Positions 36,016-45,884 of a stretch of DNA of 64,000 bases are shown piece after piece. Location of the stretch: positions 1 through 64,000 of the forward strand of contig NZ_JACJSI010000029.1 of NCBI RefSeq assembly GCF_014698065.1, written 5' to 3'. Numbering within the stretch: the first letter of the stretch is position 1; every line of letters begins with the position of its first letter. Below the pieces are notes generated by a model that was not told the origin of the DNA, made no database searches, and saw nothing but the letters and a program-made list of their open reading frames with translations. The position numbers and the translations under genes are program-made. The DNA is from Nostoc flagelliforme FACHB-838 (GTDB lineage Bacteria > Cyanobacteriota > Cyanobacteriia > Cyanobacteriales > Nostocaceae).

Positions 36016-38232
36016 ATGGATTTATTTGACCAGCATCTTGCAAAAATAACTGAAGAAGAAGCACCACTAGCGGCTCGGATGCGTCCACGGACACTGGATG
36101 AATTTATTGGTCAAGATCATATTATCGGGCAAGGAAGGCTACTGCGGCGTGCTATCAGCTTGGATCAACTGTCTTCTTTAATCTTTTCTGGGCCCCCAGG
36201 GACTGGCAAAACTACTTTAGCCCGTGTTATTGCCAACACAACCCGCGCTCACTTCATCGCTATCAATGCTGTACTCTCAGGAGTTAAAGAAATTCGAGCA
36301 GCAATTGAAATAGCCCTTCAACAGCGCAAGTTCCATAATCAACGAACTATTCTTTTTGTCGATGAAGTCCATCGTTTTAACAAATCTCAGCAGGATGCTC
36401 TATTGCCTTGGGTAGAGAATGGTACAATCATTCTCATTGGTGCTACCACAGAAAATCCTTTTTTTGAAGTCAATAAAGCGCTTGTCAGCCGTTCGCGGAT
36501 TTTTCAACTTCAGCAATTAACTGATAAAGATTTATACAAAATTGTTGAGCAAACACTAGCTGATTCTGAACGCGGTTATGGCAAGTTAACAGTACAAATT
36601 GACATAGATGCTTTAACTCATCTAGTTAATGTTGCCAATGGTGATGCTCGTTCATTATTGAATGCTTTGCAACTGGCTGTAGAGACTACAAACCCCGATG
36701 CTACAGGTGTTATTCATATTCCCCTAGCAGTGGCAGAAGAATCAATTCAGCAGCGTGCTGTTTTATACGATAAAGAAGGGGATGCCCATTTTGATACAAT
36801 CAGTGCTTTTATCAAGAGCTTACGAGGTTCTGACCCAGATGCAGCACTCTACTGGCTGGCCAAAATGGTTTATGCAGGTGAAGACCCGCGTTTCATTTTC
36901 CGTCGGATGTTAATTCTTGCCAGCGAAGATGTCGGATTAGCTGACCCACAAGCAGTTGTCGTTACAAATGCCTGTGCCGAAGCCTTTGATCGCGTGGGAA
37001 TGCCGGAAGGACGTTATCATTTGGCGCAGGCAGTACTTTATTTAGCAACTGCACCAAAGTCCAACAGCCTTATGGGCTTTTTTGATGCTTTAGCCGCAGT
37101 AGAAATTGAAAATGTTGCAGAAGTTCCCACTCATCTTAAAGATGCCAATCGGGATAAAAAAGGTTTTGGACATGGGGCTGGTTATCTCTATCCTCACGCT
37201 TACCGAGATCATTGGGTAGCACAGCAATATTTGCCCAAGAGCTTGCAAGGTCAATTATTTTATCAACCATCAAGCCAAGGTTATGAACACCAAATTGCAA
37301 CACAAGTGGCACGTCGCCGGGAAGCTCAACTTGCTGCAATAGTAGAAGGTATTGGTGTTGCACCAATGGAAGTCATGACTTATGGAACTGTTGACCGAGC
37401 AGATGAGCGCTGGTTGCAACGCACACTTTCTCAGGTAAGTACACAATTAGCATCTGTGCGCGATCGCATTTTCACTTTCGCCCAATTACAACGTCATCAC
37501 TTAGTATTGGATTTAAATGCCACCACTGGTTTACTTACTTGGGAAGCAATCCGGCAAGTTCCTGAAGGTGGAGTTTATGCCTGTGTTCGCAATAGCTTTG
37601 ATGCCAATGCTTTAAATGAACAAGCTGCGGCACTTCCTGAAACAATGCGACCAATAGTTTTTACTGCATCTGTGGCACAGATACCTGTGATGCTGGCATC
37701 TCTTGCACCAAATGTACAGTTCGACTCTATGATCGGACGTAATGTACTAGTTTCGGAACCAGATAAGGGACTTGCTGCCCAATTTTTAGGTCAATTGCTC
37801 CCGCACTCAGTCAAGCTTATTTTAGCTGAGACAGTACCTCGTCATACCCAAAGGTTTTATCACTTACTGCCCAATCAAAATTTAGATGCCCAATTGTATG
37901 AGCGATTAGTTTTAGCGGAAGAAGCTATTTATACAGATACGTCTGACCCCATGCTTAACTGGGATGCTGACGATTTGCGTGACGCTTTTGCCTCAAATGT
38001 ACGCTCCATACAAGTGGTTGTTGAACAATATTTGACACCAATCCATATCTCTAATCATTTTATCAAACGTTTATTTACTGCTAATCTTAATCGCCCAAGT
38101 TATGCTGATCGTCTGGCTGCAAATTTAACAAGTGAGGAAATAGACATTATTAAAAATTTATTTACTCGTTACTTACTCGACCAATCCGTTAATTGGTCAA
38201 GCACTGTAGCATTTTTATATATTAGCGGATGA
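36016..38232 (+). CDS. rarA: RarA/MgsA replication-associated AAA ATPase fused to a methyltransferase-like domain
   Basis: A 738-residue fusion. Residues 1-430 are Rar[25 protein letters not shown], Walker [15 protein letters not shown] near 57, Walker [11 protein letters not shown] near 115, sensor [13 protein letters not shown] near 143, then the clamp-loader-like C domain with [20 protein letters not shown] near 275 and [14 protein letters not shown]. From about 440 an extra domain resembles a Rossmann methyltransferase ([20 protein letters not shown] near 495, [17 protein letters not shown] near 575), but its SAM motif is degraded. This fusion is known from cyanobacterial RarA proteins. 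It acts at stalled or damaged replication forks; the role of the extra domain is unknown. Confidence 0.93.
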   Translation: MDLFDQHLAKITEEEAPLAARMRPRTLDEFIGQDHIIGQGRLLRRAISLDQLSSLIFSGPPGTGKTTLARVIANTTRAHFIAINAVLSGVKEIRAAIEIALQQRKFHNQRTILFVDEVHRFNKSQQDALLPWVENGTIILIGATTENPFFEVNKALVSRSRIFQLQQLTDKDLYKIVEQTLADSERGYGKLTVQIDIDALTHLVNVANGDARSLLNALQLAVETTNPDATGVIHIPLAVAEESIQQRAVLYDKEGDAHFDTISAFIKSLRGSDPDAALYWLAKMVYAGEDPRFIFRRMLILASEDVGLADPQAVVVTNACAEAFDRVGMPEGRYHLAQAVLYLATAPKSNSLMGFFDALAAVEIENVAEVPTHLKDANRDKKGFGHGAGYLYPHAYRDHWVAQQYLPKSLQGQLFYQPSSQGYEHQIATQVARRREAQLAAIVEGIGVAPMEVMTYGTVDRADERWLQRTLSQVSTQLASVRDRIFTFAQLQRHHLVLDLNATTGLLTWEAIRQVPEGGVYACVRNSFDANALNEQAAALPETMRPIVFTASVAQIPVMLASLAPNVQFDSMIGRNVLVSEPDKGLAAQFLGQLLPHSVKLILAETVPRHTQRFYHLLPNQNLDAQLYERLVLAEEAIYTDTSDPMLNWDADDLRDAFASNVRSIQVVVEQYLTPIHISNHFIKRLFTANLNRPSYADRLAANLTSEEIDIIKNLFTRYLLDQSVNWSSTVAFLYISG

Positions 38233-38538
38233 ACATTCTCTGGTCATCAAATCACAGTAATTTATAATGATGATTTAAATGATGCAATTATTCTTAATAC
38301 GCCTTGCCAAAAACAGATAACTGAAGTTGAGGTAATGTTCGCTCATTACCTTCACTATATTTGTAAATGATTTGAGCAAATTAAAAGGATTGTACAGAAC
38401 TATGCCAATTAAAAAACATATTGAACTGAATATTGAAAGTTTCCTAAATTCCAGCGAGGTTAAAATTTTATCCATCCCCGAAAAGGTTTTTACCATCCAT
38501 AGTTTCCTTTACGGATAATAACTTTTAAAAATTATTCA
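38233..38538. other. Intergenic region, no supported gene
   Basis: 306 bases, AT-rich. A 73-residue minus-strand frame (38275-38496) is hydrophobic in part but has no supporting signal and is not called. Confidence 0.4.
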
Positions 38539-39180
38539 CTATGTAGAACGTTGAAACACTACTGAAAGATTATTAGCTGGCATTTGGTAAATCTGTTTCA
38601 AGGTGAGATTTTGTGCCTTAGCTACTGCTACAACATCATCCAAGTTACGCACACCCCACTCTGGGTTTTCGGCGCGTAAATATTCGTCAAAAGCTACATT
38701 ACTCGGTACTGTATGTTCTCCACTTTGTTTGAAGGGGCCATACAAATAGAGGATACCTCCTGCTTTGAGGATACGACCTGCCCCTGCCATTAACCCCAGA
38801 CAGGCTGACCAAGGTGAAATGTGAATCATATTGATGTTGACGATAGCAACAATTGGCTCATTAGAGAGCCAATCAAATGCATCATTCTCCACTGTCCAAA
38901 CTGGTTCTCTTACATCTAGATATTGCGGTGCATAAACGTTATCACATACATTGTGTTCAGTCCATGCAATAATGCTGGCTCTTAATTGTGGATTTACCTC
39001 TGTTGGTAGCCACAGATAATCCCTGAGTCTGGATGCAAAAAAGACTGCATGTTCACCAGTTCCACTTGCTATCTCTAAAATAGTGCCATTCTCCGGCAAC
39101 ACTTGTAAAAGTACTTCTAGAATTGGTTCACGGTTACGCTCAGTTGCTGGTGCATATTGTCGTGCGTCTTGTGGTGCCAT
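38539..39180 (-). CDS. DUF938-family SAM-dependent methyltransferase-like protein
   Basis: A 213-residue protein. It starts with DARQYAPATERNREPILEVL, has a SAM-binding motif GTILEIASGTGEHAVFFA near residue 33, LPTEVNPQLRASIIAW near 58, and AIVNINMIHISPWSACLGLM near 113, followed by LKAGGILYLYGPFK. This matches DUF938, widespread in bacteria and eukaryotes, substrate unknown. Start ATG at 39180. It is in line with, but about 400 bases from, the upstream permease gene. Confidence 0.85.
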   Translation of the reverse strand: MAPQDARQYAPATERNREPILEVLLQVLPENGTILEIASGTGEHAVFFASRLRDYLWLPTEVNPQLRASIIAWTEHNVCDNVYAPQYLDVREPVWTVENDAFDWLSNEPIVAIVNINMIHISPWSACLGLMAGAGRILKAGGILYLYGPFKQSGEHTVPSNVAFDEYLRAENPEWGVRNLDDVVAVAKAQNLTLKQIYQMPANNLSVVFQRST

Positions 39181-39329
39181 CTGTATCCTTACATTTTAAA
39201 ATTAATATCAATATCAAACATTGCATCTTTATTTCATCTCAAATTAAGAAGTCTACATACTTGTTTTCAACCTCGATAATTTGCTCTTTGAGTTTACTTA
39301 CCTCGATTTTTACCTCTAATCAAAAGTTA

Positions 39330-39522
39330 TTAGGACTTATGCACTGTACAAATCCATCGTGATATGAATTACCTAAAATAGGAAGTTTTCAGGCTTTTCT
39401 TAATTATCCTGCGATGCCTACGGCGGTAAACTACGTAAATAGACGATGCTGTGCCCTTACGAAAGATATGGTTTTTAACCTTAATTCATATTTGATATTA
39501 CTTGTCAATGCGTAAGTCCTAA
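39330..39522. mobile_element. MITE-like fold-back element with TTAGGACTTAYGCAYTG ends
   Basis: Left end TTAGGACTTATGCACTG (39330-39346), right end CAATGCGTAAGTCCTAA (39506-39522): 17-base inverted repeats with two mismatches. A second inner inverted repeat (GATATGAATTA / TAATTCATAT) extends the fold. The element is 193 bp and non-coding, and carries a 25-bp dispersed repeat at 39411-39435. I recall ends of the type TAGGACTTACGCA from non-autonomous elements in Nostoc-group genomes. Confidence 0.7.
39411..39435. repeat. 25-bp dispersed repeat nested in the fold-back element
   Basis: GCGATGCCTACGGCGG then TAAACTACG, identical to 6463-6487. Confidence 0.75.
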
Positions 39523-39573
39523 CTCAAGCCAGAGGTAGATTATCACATTTTTATATTAGTGGGATAGGTTTCA

Positions 39574-40755
39574 TCATTCTGAACGTAGGGCTTTTACTGG
39601 GTCGATCTGGCTGGCCCGCACGGCGGGAAGCAAACTAGCTCCCACCCCTACCGCTAGGGCTGATCCTAGTGCTAGCACTGCAATTCTGCTATCAAACTCA
39701 TAGGGCAAGCTAAAGGTATCCGTAACCACAATTGTCAATCCATGCACCACTCCCAGCCCCGTTGCTCCTCCTATTAGACTTAAAAGCATCGCCTCTAGAA
39801 TAAATTGCAGCATGATTTCCCTTTGGGTTGCACCCACCGCCCGTCTCAAACCTATTTCAGCGGTTCGTTCTGTTACTGAGGCAATCATAATATTTGCAAT
39901 CCCAACACCGCCAACTAATAGCGCGATCACTCCTACTGCTGTTAAACCTTGGGAAGCCATCTCTTGAGTTTTCTGTTGCTGTAAAATATCTGATACATTA
40001 TTCCAAAATTTAAATTTGTAACCTGGAAATCTTTGTAGCAGCAATTCCTCTGCTTGCTGGCTTAACTCTTCCACATCTTCAAGGGAGTAAGGGCGCATTT
40101 GGATACTCCCAATGTCGCGGCTACCGGTCAAAGCGTTGTAAATAGACATCGGCACATACAGTTGACCCGCCGGAGGTGCATTTTCATTTAGACTAGTCGC
40201 TACCACCCCTATGACGATATAGGGTCTTTGCCCAGCATAAATCAGCTGCCCCACAGGTTCCTGCTTTTGGAAAAGTTGTTCTGCCAGCAATTGATCGATT
40301 ACTATCACCGGACGGTAGTTAGCAAAATCTTCAGATGTGAAAAACCGTCCTGAAACCAATGATTTTCCTGAAGTCAGCAAGAAATCTTGGGAAACAGGTG
40401 ACATGGGTGGACTAAATTCCTTGTCCCGAAATACAGTTGGCGTAGAACCAGCCCAATTAAAAGAACTGATCGCCTGCAAGCCTACCATTCGCTGTCGTAA
40501 GAATTCCATGTCTTCCAACTTGAGTTGGGTAGTTTGACCGCCAGAATCCCAGTTTGGATAAACTGAAACTTGAGGTGCACCTCGTTTTGCTAATTGTTGA
40601 GCGATCGCGGCCCGGCTAATATTACCAACCTGAAGTGTAGCGCTGACAGCAGCCACACCCATAAACACCCCTAGAGTAGTCAGAGCAGAACGCAACGGGT
40701 TCCTACCCAAGGAGTGAAAGGTAATATTTAATAAGTCAAAAGCTGAAAGAGCCAT
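39574..40755 (-). CDS. MacB/DevC-like ABC transporter permease (FtsX fold)
   Basis: A 393-residue permease with one N-terminal membrane helix (LRSALTTLGVFMGVAAVSAT), a periplasmic domain of about 220 residues and three C-terminal helices (GVIALLVGGVGIANIMIASV near 275, then ERTAEIGLRRAVGATQREIM, the coupling loop, and two further helices). It has no ATPase domain of its own. It lies 103 bases after the membrane-fusion gene, and together they would span the inner membrane and periplasm of a tripartite exporter. The ATPase expected next in dev- or mac-type operons is missing; a MITE-like element lies there. Confidence 0.87.
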   Translation of the reverse strand: MALSAFDLLNITFHSLGRNPLRSALTTLGVFMGVAAVSATLQVGNISRAAIAQQLAKRGAPQVSVYPNWDSGGQTTQLKLEDMEFLRQRMVGLQAISSFNWAGSTPTVFRDKEFSPPMSPVSQDFLLTSGKSLVSGRFFTSEDFANYRPVIVIDQLLAEQLFQKQEPVGQLIYAGQRPYIVIGVVATSLNENAPPAGQLYVPMSIYNALTGSRDIGSIQMRPYSLEDVEELSQQAEELLLQRFPGYKFKFWNNVSDILQQQKTQEMASQGLTAVGVIALLVGGVGIANIMIASVTERTAEIGLRRAVGATQREIMLQFILEAMLLSLIGGATGLGVVHGLTIVVTDTFSLPYEFDSRIAVLALGSALAVGVGASLLPAVRASQIDPVKALRSE

Positions 40756-40858
40756 AATAGTCGCTTTGCTCTAGTTTGAAAATGGGTGGGTGTAAGGGTG
40801 TGGGATGAATGTCACGAAAATAAGCAGGGGGAGTAAAGTCGAAATATTAATTTATTAA

Positions 40859-42100
40859 TTACTTTTCACTTGCCTTAACTGGCAGCCCTGGCTTGAGTTG
40901 CGACTCAACGGGTGGCAGTATGACCTTTTCACCAGGATGCAAACCAGAGGTTACTTCTACAGCCATTAACCCCTCCAATCCCAGATTAATGGTACGTTTT
41001 TGGGCTTGATTTTGGCTATCCCGAACCCATACAAAGGGACGCGCTTCCGATCGCACTATAGCCTCCGTCTTCAAAACTACTACGTTCTGCCGTTGCTGCA
41101 ACACAACCTCGACATTTACCCTACTACCAGGGAGCAGTGCGCGAGTAGGGGTATCAAGCCGAATGGTTGCCGGTACTGTTGGTTGATCTGATTGTTTTGG
41201 GCTACTACCGCCTTGTTTTTGGTCTTCAATGGTGAGTGCTTGAGGATACAAGCTTTGCACGCGTCCAGAGAACATCTTTGCATTAAGCCCAATCGCATTA
41301 ATGCGGGCAAGTTGATTGACCCGGACTTGAGCAGCATTGAGGGTAGAAAGCTGGAGTTTCACTAGGATTTTTCCTGGATCACCCAAAGTTAACAGATTGG
41401 TACGCAACTCGACCCCATCACCATCCTCTACATTCACACCCAAGACTACGCCATTCAATGGTGCAGTCACAATATTATCCTGGAGTTGCTGCTGAATAAG
41501 TTGGCGCTCCAATTGCAAAGTCTGGATTTTGAGAGCGGTTGTACGTGCCTCTGCTTGAGTATCTCGCAGGCTAGCCCGAGCAACGCGCACTGCGTCTTCT
41601 TGCGTTTGAGCTTGTTGTTGGGCAATAGCTCCCTCTCGCACCAGGGGAGCAAGCCTCTGGAGTTGTTTTTCTTCGGCTGTTAATCGTTCTTGGGCTTCAA
41701 GAATTTTCTGGCGACTACGTGCTAGGTTGATTTGCTCTTGTTGAATTTGCAACTGCTGATTGGTAAGAGCAATTTTTCGCTCAGGGTAGCGCAGGGTCAG
41801 CAATACTTGACCAAGTTTTACCCTCTCACCAGGTTTGACCATGACTCGTTCTACTGCACCCTCTTTTGGGGATTTCAAGATTCGCTGTTCTCGTAACTCA
41901 ACAGTACCGCTCTCATTGATTGTAGTTTCAACATTACCTCGCTCCACAGTTAGCAAGCGTACTGCTACTGGTTCAGGAGGTTGGTTCAGAGCGAAGAAGT
42001 AGGTTAGCCAACCGCCAGCGCTGGCTAGAGCCAAAACTCCTGACCAGGCTAGCCATCGACTTGGGATATTAAATTTACCTTTTTCATATTTCCAGTTCAT
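40859..42100 (-). CDS. HlyD/MacA-type membrane fusion protein
   Basis: A 413-residue periplasmic adaptor. One N-terminal membrane anchor (GVLALASAGGWLTYFFAL near residues 20-37), a biotinyl-lipoyl half motif (KSPKEGAVERVMVKPGERVK near 77), a long alpha-hairpin coiled coil of about residues 110-200 rich in Gln/Glu/Arg, the second lipoyl half (APLNGVVLGVNVEDGDGVEL near 213), then beta-barrel and membrane-proximal domains to about 400. It would bridge the permease to an outer-membrane channel. It follows the last glycosyltransferase gene by 79 bases on the same strand, which may place it in the same long transcript. Confidence 0.88.
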   Translation of the reverse strand: MNWKYEKGKFNIPSRWLAWSGVLALASAGGWLTYFFALNQPPEPVAVRLLTVERGNVETTINESGTVELREQRILKSPKEGAVERVMVKPGERVKLGQVLLTLRYPERKIALTNQQLQIQQEQINLARSRQKILEAQERLTAEEKQLQRLAPLVREGAIAQQQAQTQEDAVRVARASLRDTQAEARTTALKIQTLQLERQLIQQQLQDNIVTAPLNGVVLGVNVEDGDGVELRTNLLTLGDPGKILVKLQLSTLNAAQVRVNQLARINAIGLNAKMFSGRVQSLYPQALTIEDQKQGGSSPKQSDQPTVPATIRLDTPTRALLPGSRVNVEVVLQQRQNVVVLKTEAIVRSEARPFVWVRDSQNQAQKRTINLGLEGLMAVEVTSGLHPGEKVILPPVESQLKPGLPVKASEK

Positions 42101-42179
42101 GACAACTCGATCCAGTGAGTTTGCAGTTCATTACAAGCGATCGCAGCCCAAGGTTTTCACCGCATAATTTCGGAGAATC

Positions 42180-43409
42180 TTACAGGCAGAGATCAAACAC
42201 GACGAGGCGGCTGTTTTCCAAAACACAGAGGAAATTTGAACTGAGATAATTTCGTAGTCCAGAGTAATAATCAAGCCACCAGAAGGCTGGCCATGCAATG
42301 ATCATAAAACTTGCTCCCGCTTGGCGCATTCGTTCAAGTTCCCGGATGGCCATCTCGTCATCTAGTGGCGCTCCCCAGTACTGACCGTCATGTTCTAAAA
42401 AGGGCAGAGCATCGAATTTTGGCAGCATCTGACAACCCCATTGATTTTCATCGACCAAAATCAAACGTTTCCCGGCGGGAATCACAGATGTAATTTCCCG
42501 CATCGCAATTTGTAGCCGCTCTGACCAACTCAAATTAAGTTCAGGTATCAGTTCAGATGTCAACTCACTACGGCGCATATTTATATACAACAGGCGCTCT
42601 GCTAGCCACTGACGATAAGATGCATCCTCTGCACGCGGTGACTGTAACAAATAAGCGATCGCATCAGTACGTTCTGCGATCGCAGCCAGCGATCCTGTTC
42701 CGCCAGAGCCGAAGTTAAGCTGGGAATCCTGTTCAGCGTGAGACCGGAATTGAGCCAGCGTTTTAGGTATAAAGAAAAGATCGAATTGCGCTGCTATCCG
42801 CAAGTATAGGTTCAAGTCTATCAAGTACTTGGAGTGGGGCGTGTCGTATCCCCCAACTGCTGCCAGTGCATCAGCGCGAAACATGACAGCTGCACAAAAG
42901 AGCAAAATCCATTTTCGCCCGTCAACAATTTGGTGAATAAAATCTAATCCGTCGATGAACCCCTCTAGAAAGTTACTTGAAAATCTTCTGCTTTTGTCCT
43001 CTAAGAAAGCACCATTATTGTCAATCACTTCAATTTGGGCAACTGAAAGACCAGCATCTGGATGGTTATCTAAGGCTAAGACGGATTCGCTAACAAAGTT
43101 AGGTAGTAGCATATCATCGTCCGGCAAGAAGCTGAGATAGCAACTAGAGTTAAGCTCAATAGCTCGTTGCCAATTGCGAAATAATCCAATATTAGTTTCA
43201 TTACGCACGTAAGTGATGCGCGGATCTGCAAACGAGCGAACGACTGCCTCTGTATCATCGGTAGAAGCATTATCTAATACCAGAGCTTGGAAATCTGAAT
43301 AGTCTTGTGATAAAACGCTTTGAAGGCTAACTTTTAATAAATCCGAGCGATTGTAGGTTGGAATCGCAATAGTCACTTTGGTTTCATATTTCATATCCTT
43401 ACTACTCAC
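42180..43409 (-). CDS. GT2-family glycosyltransferase with shared C-terminal module (paralogue A)
   Basis: A 409-residue GT-A type transferase. N terminus: VTIAIPTYNRSDLLKVSLQS, VLDNASTDDTEAVVRSF, and the metal-binding site FLPDDDMLLPNFV near residue 96 (a DDD in place of DxD). Residues 195-300 are a helical region. Residues about 316-409 are a separate module (LILVDENQW, PFLEHDGQYWGAPLDDE, AWPAFWWLDYY, LVVFDL) shared with the next three upstream glycosyltransferases. GTG is the likely start, in parallel with paralogue B. It is the last glycosyltransferase of the minus-strand cluster. Sugar donor and acceptor are unknown. Confidence 0.85.
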   Translation of the reverse strand: MSSKDMKYETKVTIAIPTYNRSDLLKVSLQSVLSQDYSDFQALVLDNASTDDTEAVVRSFADPRITYVRNETNIGLFRNWQRAIELNSSCYLSFLPDDDMLLPNFVSESVLALDNHPDAGLSVAQIEVIDNNGAFLEDKSRRFSSNFLEGFIDGLDFIHQIVDGRKWILLFCAAVMFRADALAAVGGYDTPHSKYLIDLNLYLRIAAQFDLFFIPKTLAQFRSHAEQDSQLNFGSGGTGSLAAIAERTDAIAYLLQSPRAEDASYRQWLAERLLYINMRRSELTSELIPELNLSWSERLQIAMREITSVIPAGKRLILVDENQWGCQMLPKFDALPFLEHDGQYWGAPLDDEMAIRELERMRQAGASFMIIAWPAFWWLDYYSGLRNYLSSNFLCVLENSRLVVFDLCL

Positions 43410-43477
43410 CCTCTGTTTGGTAATAACGCCCGCATAATAAATTTAAAGACAAGCTTTTAAGTTATTAAATCCAGTTT

Positions 43478-44707
43478 TCACGACCAGAGATCGAACACAA
43501 TCAGGCGGCTATTGTGCAAAACACAGCGGAAATTTGAATTGAGATAATTGCGTAGCTGTGAGTAGTAATCTAGCCACCAGAAGGCGGGAAATCCAATGAC
43601 TATGAAGCTTGCTCCTGCTTGTCGCATTCGTTCGAGTTCCTGAATGGCAGTTTGGTCGTCAGGTGGAGCGCCCCAGTAATTACCGTCGCGTTCCAAGAAG
43701 GGAAGGAAATTAGATTGAGGTAGAATCTCGGAACTCCACTGATTGTCGTCAACCAAAATAAAGCACTTTCCTGCTGGAATCGTGGCTGCGATCTCCTCAA
43801 TGGCAATCTGTTGTCGTTCTGACCAGCTAAGATTGAGTGCGGGTACCAGTTGAGATGTAAACTCGCTGCGACGCATACTAATATGCAATAGGCGCTCTGT
43901 TAGCCACTGACGATAAGATGCATCCTCTGCACGCGGTGACTGTAACAAAAAAGCGATCGCATCATTACGTTCTGCCATTACAGCCAGCGCCCCTGTTCCA
44001 CTAAGGGAGTGAAAGCTGACCTGGGAATCCTGTTCAACGTGAAACCGGACTTGAGCCAGTTCTTTAGCAATAAAGAAGAAATCGAATTGCACCGCCATCC
44101 GCAAGTATAGGTTCAAGTCTAGCAAGTACTTAGAGTGCGTGATGTCGAATCCCCCAACCGCCCTGAGTGCAGAAGCGCGAAACATCACTGCACTGGTACG
44201 CAAAATCCATTTCCGTCCATCAACAATTTGGTGGATGAACTCTAGACCGTCGATCAGCCCTTGTGGCAAGTTGTCTGAAAATTCTGTGCCTGTTACCTGT
44301 AGTAGAACACCATTAGTGTCGATAAATTCAGCTTGGGCAGCCGAGAGACCAGCATGAGGATGGTTGTCTAATGCTAGGACAGACTCGTGAATGAAGTTGG
44401 ACAGCAGTACATCATCATCCGATAAGATGCTGAGATAGGAACTAGTGTTTAGCTCAACACTCCGCTGCCAATTGCCAAATATGCCAATATTGACTTCGTT
44501 GCGTACATAAACAATTCGCGAATCCGCGAATGAGTGTACAACTGCCTCTGTATCATCGTCAGAAGCATTATCCAATACAAGCACCTGGAAATCTGGATAG
44601 TCCTGTGCTAGCACGCTTTCAAGGCTAACCTTTAGTAACTCCGAGCGATTGTAGGTTGGGATTGCGATCGTAACTTTGGTTTCAGGTTTCATATCGTTTC
44701 TGCTCAC
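43478..44707 (-). CDS. GT2-family glycosyltransferase with shared C-terminal module (paralogue B)
   Basis: 409 residues, the same length as paralogue A and alike throughout; both read VTIAIPTYNRSELLKVSL-type starts and LQSPRAEDASYRQWL in the helical part. The metal site is ILSDDDVLLSNFI. The C-terminal module is about 316-409 (PFLERDGNYWGAPPDDQ, PAFWWLDYY, LIVFDL). Long stretches of DNA match A almost exactly (for example around 42605-42650 and 43905-43950), so the pair is a tandem duplication, perhaps kept similar by gene conversion. The start is GTG at 44707 with CAGGGA upstream. Confidence 0.85.
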   Translation of the reverse strand: MSRNDMKPETKVTIAIPTYNRSELLKVSLESVLAQDYPDFQVLVLDNASDDDTEAVVHSFADSRIVYVRNEVNIGIFGNWQRSVELNTSSYLSILSDDDVLLSNFIHESVLALDNHPHAGLSAAQAEFIDTNGVLLQVTGTEFSDNLPQGLIDGLEFIHQIVDGRKWILRTSAVMFRASALRAVGGFDITHSKYLLDLNLYLRMAVQFDFFFIAKELAQVRFHVEQDSQVSFHSLSGTGALAVMAERNDAIAFLLQSPRAEDASYRQWLTERLLHISMRRSEFTSQLVPALNLSWSERQQIAIEEIAATIPAGKCFILVDDNQWSSEILPQSNFLPFLERDGNYWGAPPDDQTAIQELERMRQAGASFIVIGFPAFWWLDYYSQLRNYLNSNFRCVLHNSRLIVFDLWS

Positions 44708-44738
44708 TCCCTGTTTTATTAATAACGGCCAGGCAGTA

Positions 44739-45872
44739 TCAAGCTAAAGTGTGTAAATCAAAGACAACCAAGCGTTCATTTTCCAAAAGACAACGAAACT
44801 TAGCACGCAAATAGCGAACGAATTCAGCATAGTAGTCAAGCCACCAGAAGGCAGGCCAGGCAAACACGATGAAACTTGCGCCTTCATGGTGCAGTCGCTC
44901 AAATTCCTTAATTGCTATGGCATCTCCACTAGGAGGCCCCCAATACACACCCTCTTTTTCTAGAAAAGGGATCGCTTGGCAATTTTCAAGTAGCTGATGA
45001 TGACCCAGTTCGTCCATGTCAACCAAAATATAATTCTGCCCTTGTGCAATCAAGGAACCTAACTCTTTACCTAACTTGACCATCCGTTGAAGATATTTGT
45101 GACAAGAATCTTCCTTATATTCAAATACATCATTAACTTTAATGCCTTGTTTGTGTAAATATTCCCGTAGAACTTTCTCTTCATAATAATAGTGGCTAAG
45201 TCGCCAGTTATAAGTACGCTTGTTTGTGCCATTATGACCATGAATGCGGTATAGCGAATGATACTCATTAATCCGCCTGATACTGCCAGAAAAAGGAGCC
45301 AAGAACCCGAGGTATGACTCTGCATTTAATCGATAGTTAGTCTCAGGCATAGGTAAGATTTTCTCTAAATAGCTGCGTAACCAAACGTTACCGCTAGTAG
45401 GTGGAAAAGTATGACCTTCTAAACCATATTTAAGCTGGTCGTTGTATAAATTACCTTCTAGTAAAATACCTTCACAATCAATTTTTTCTAGTAAGTTGCT
45501 ATCAACATCAATGACCCGCAAGGGCCAATGAACCTTAACTGCATCTGGATCGTCATGCAATATTTTAACTGCTCTTTCAATAGCACTCGGTAGCAAAACA
45601 TCATCTGAATCCAAGAAGCATATAACCTCACCACAACTAATAGCAAAACCAGCATTAAATGCAGATGCTTGTCCACCATTATCTTTTAAGACAGGAACAA
45701 TTTTTTCTCCATAACTGGTGATGATTTGTTGTGAGTTATCGGTTGAGCCATCATCAACTACGATGACTTCTGTAGGCTGATAGCTTTGATTTAGGGCACT
45801 TTCAATTGCCTCGGACAAAAAAGAGCCATAGTTATAATTGGTAATGATGATACTGGCTAGAGTTTTTTGCAT
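44739..45872 (-). CDS. GT2-family glycosyltransferase with shared C-terminal module
   Basis: A 377-residue protein. SIIITNYNYGSFLSEAIESA opens the GT-A fold, with VIVVDDGSTDNSQQII and the metal site CFLDSDDVLLPSAIERA near residue 91. The middle differs from paralogues A and B. The C-terminal module occupies about 283-377 (YILVDMDEL, PFLEKEGVYWGPPSGD, GASFIVFAWPAFWWLDYY, LVVFDL). It lies 12 bases after the preceding gene (45885). The acceptor is unknown; the gene sits in a run of four glycosyltransferases, consistent with successive sugar additions. Confidence 0.85.
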   Translation of the reverse strand: MQKTLASIIITNYNYGSFLSEAIESALNQSYQPTEVIVVDDGSTDNSQQIITSYGEKIVPVLKDNGGQASAFNAGFAISCGEVICFLDSDDVLLPSAIERAVKILHDDPDAVKVHWPLRVIDVDSNLLEKIDCEGILLEGNLYNDQLKYGLEGHTFPPTSGNVWLRSYLEKILPMPETNYRLNAESYLGFLAPFSGSIRRINEYHSLYRIHGHNGTNKRTYNWRLSHYYYEEKVLREYLHKQGIKVNDVFEYKEDSCHKYLQRMVKLGKELGSLIAQGQNYILVDMDELGHHQLLENCQAIPFLEKEGVYWGPPSGDAIAIKEFERLHHEGASFIVFAWPAFWWLDYYAEFVRYLRAKFRCLLENERLVVFDLHTLA

Positions 45873-45884
45873 ATACTTTTCCCT

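Noticed and set aside
38275-38496. 73-residue minus-strand hydrophobic frame
   Set aside because: AT-rich sequence readily gives such frames; no start signal or family match.
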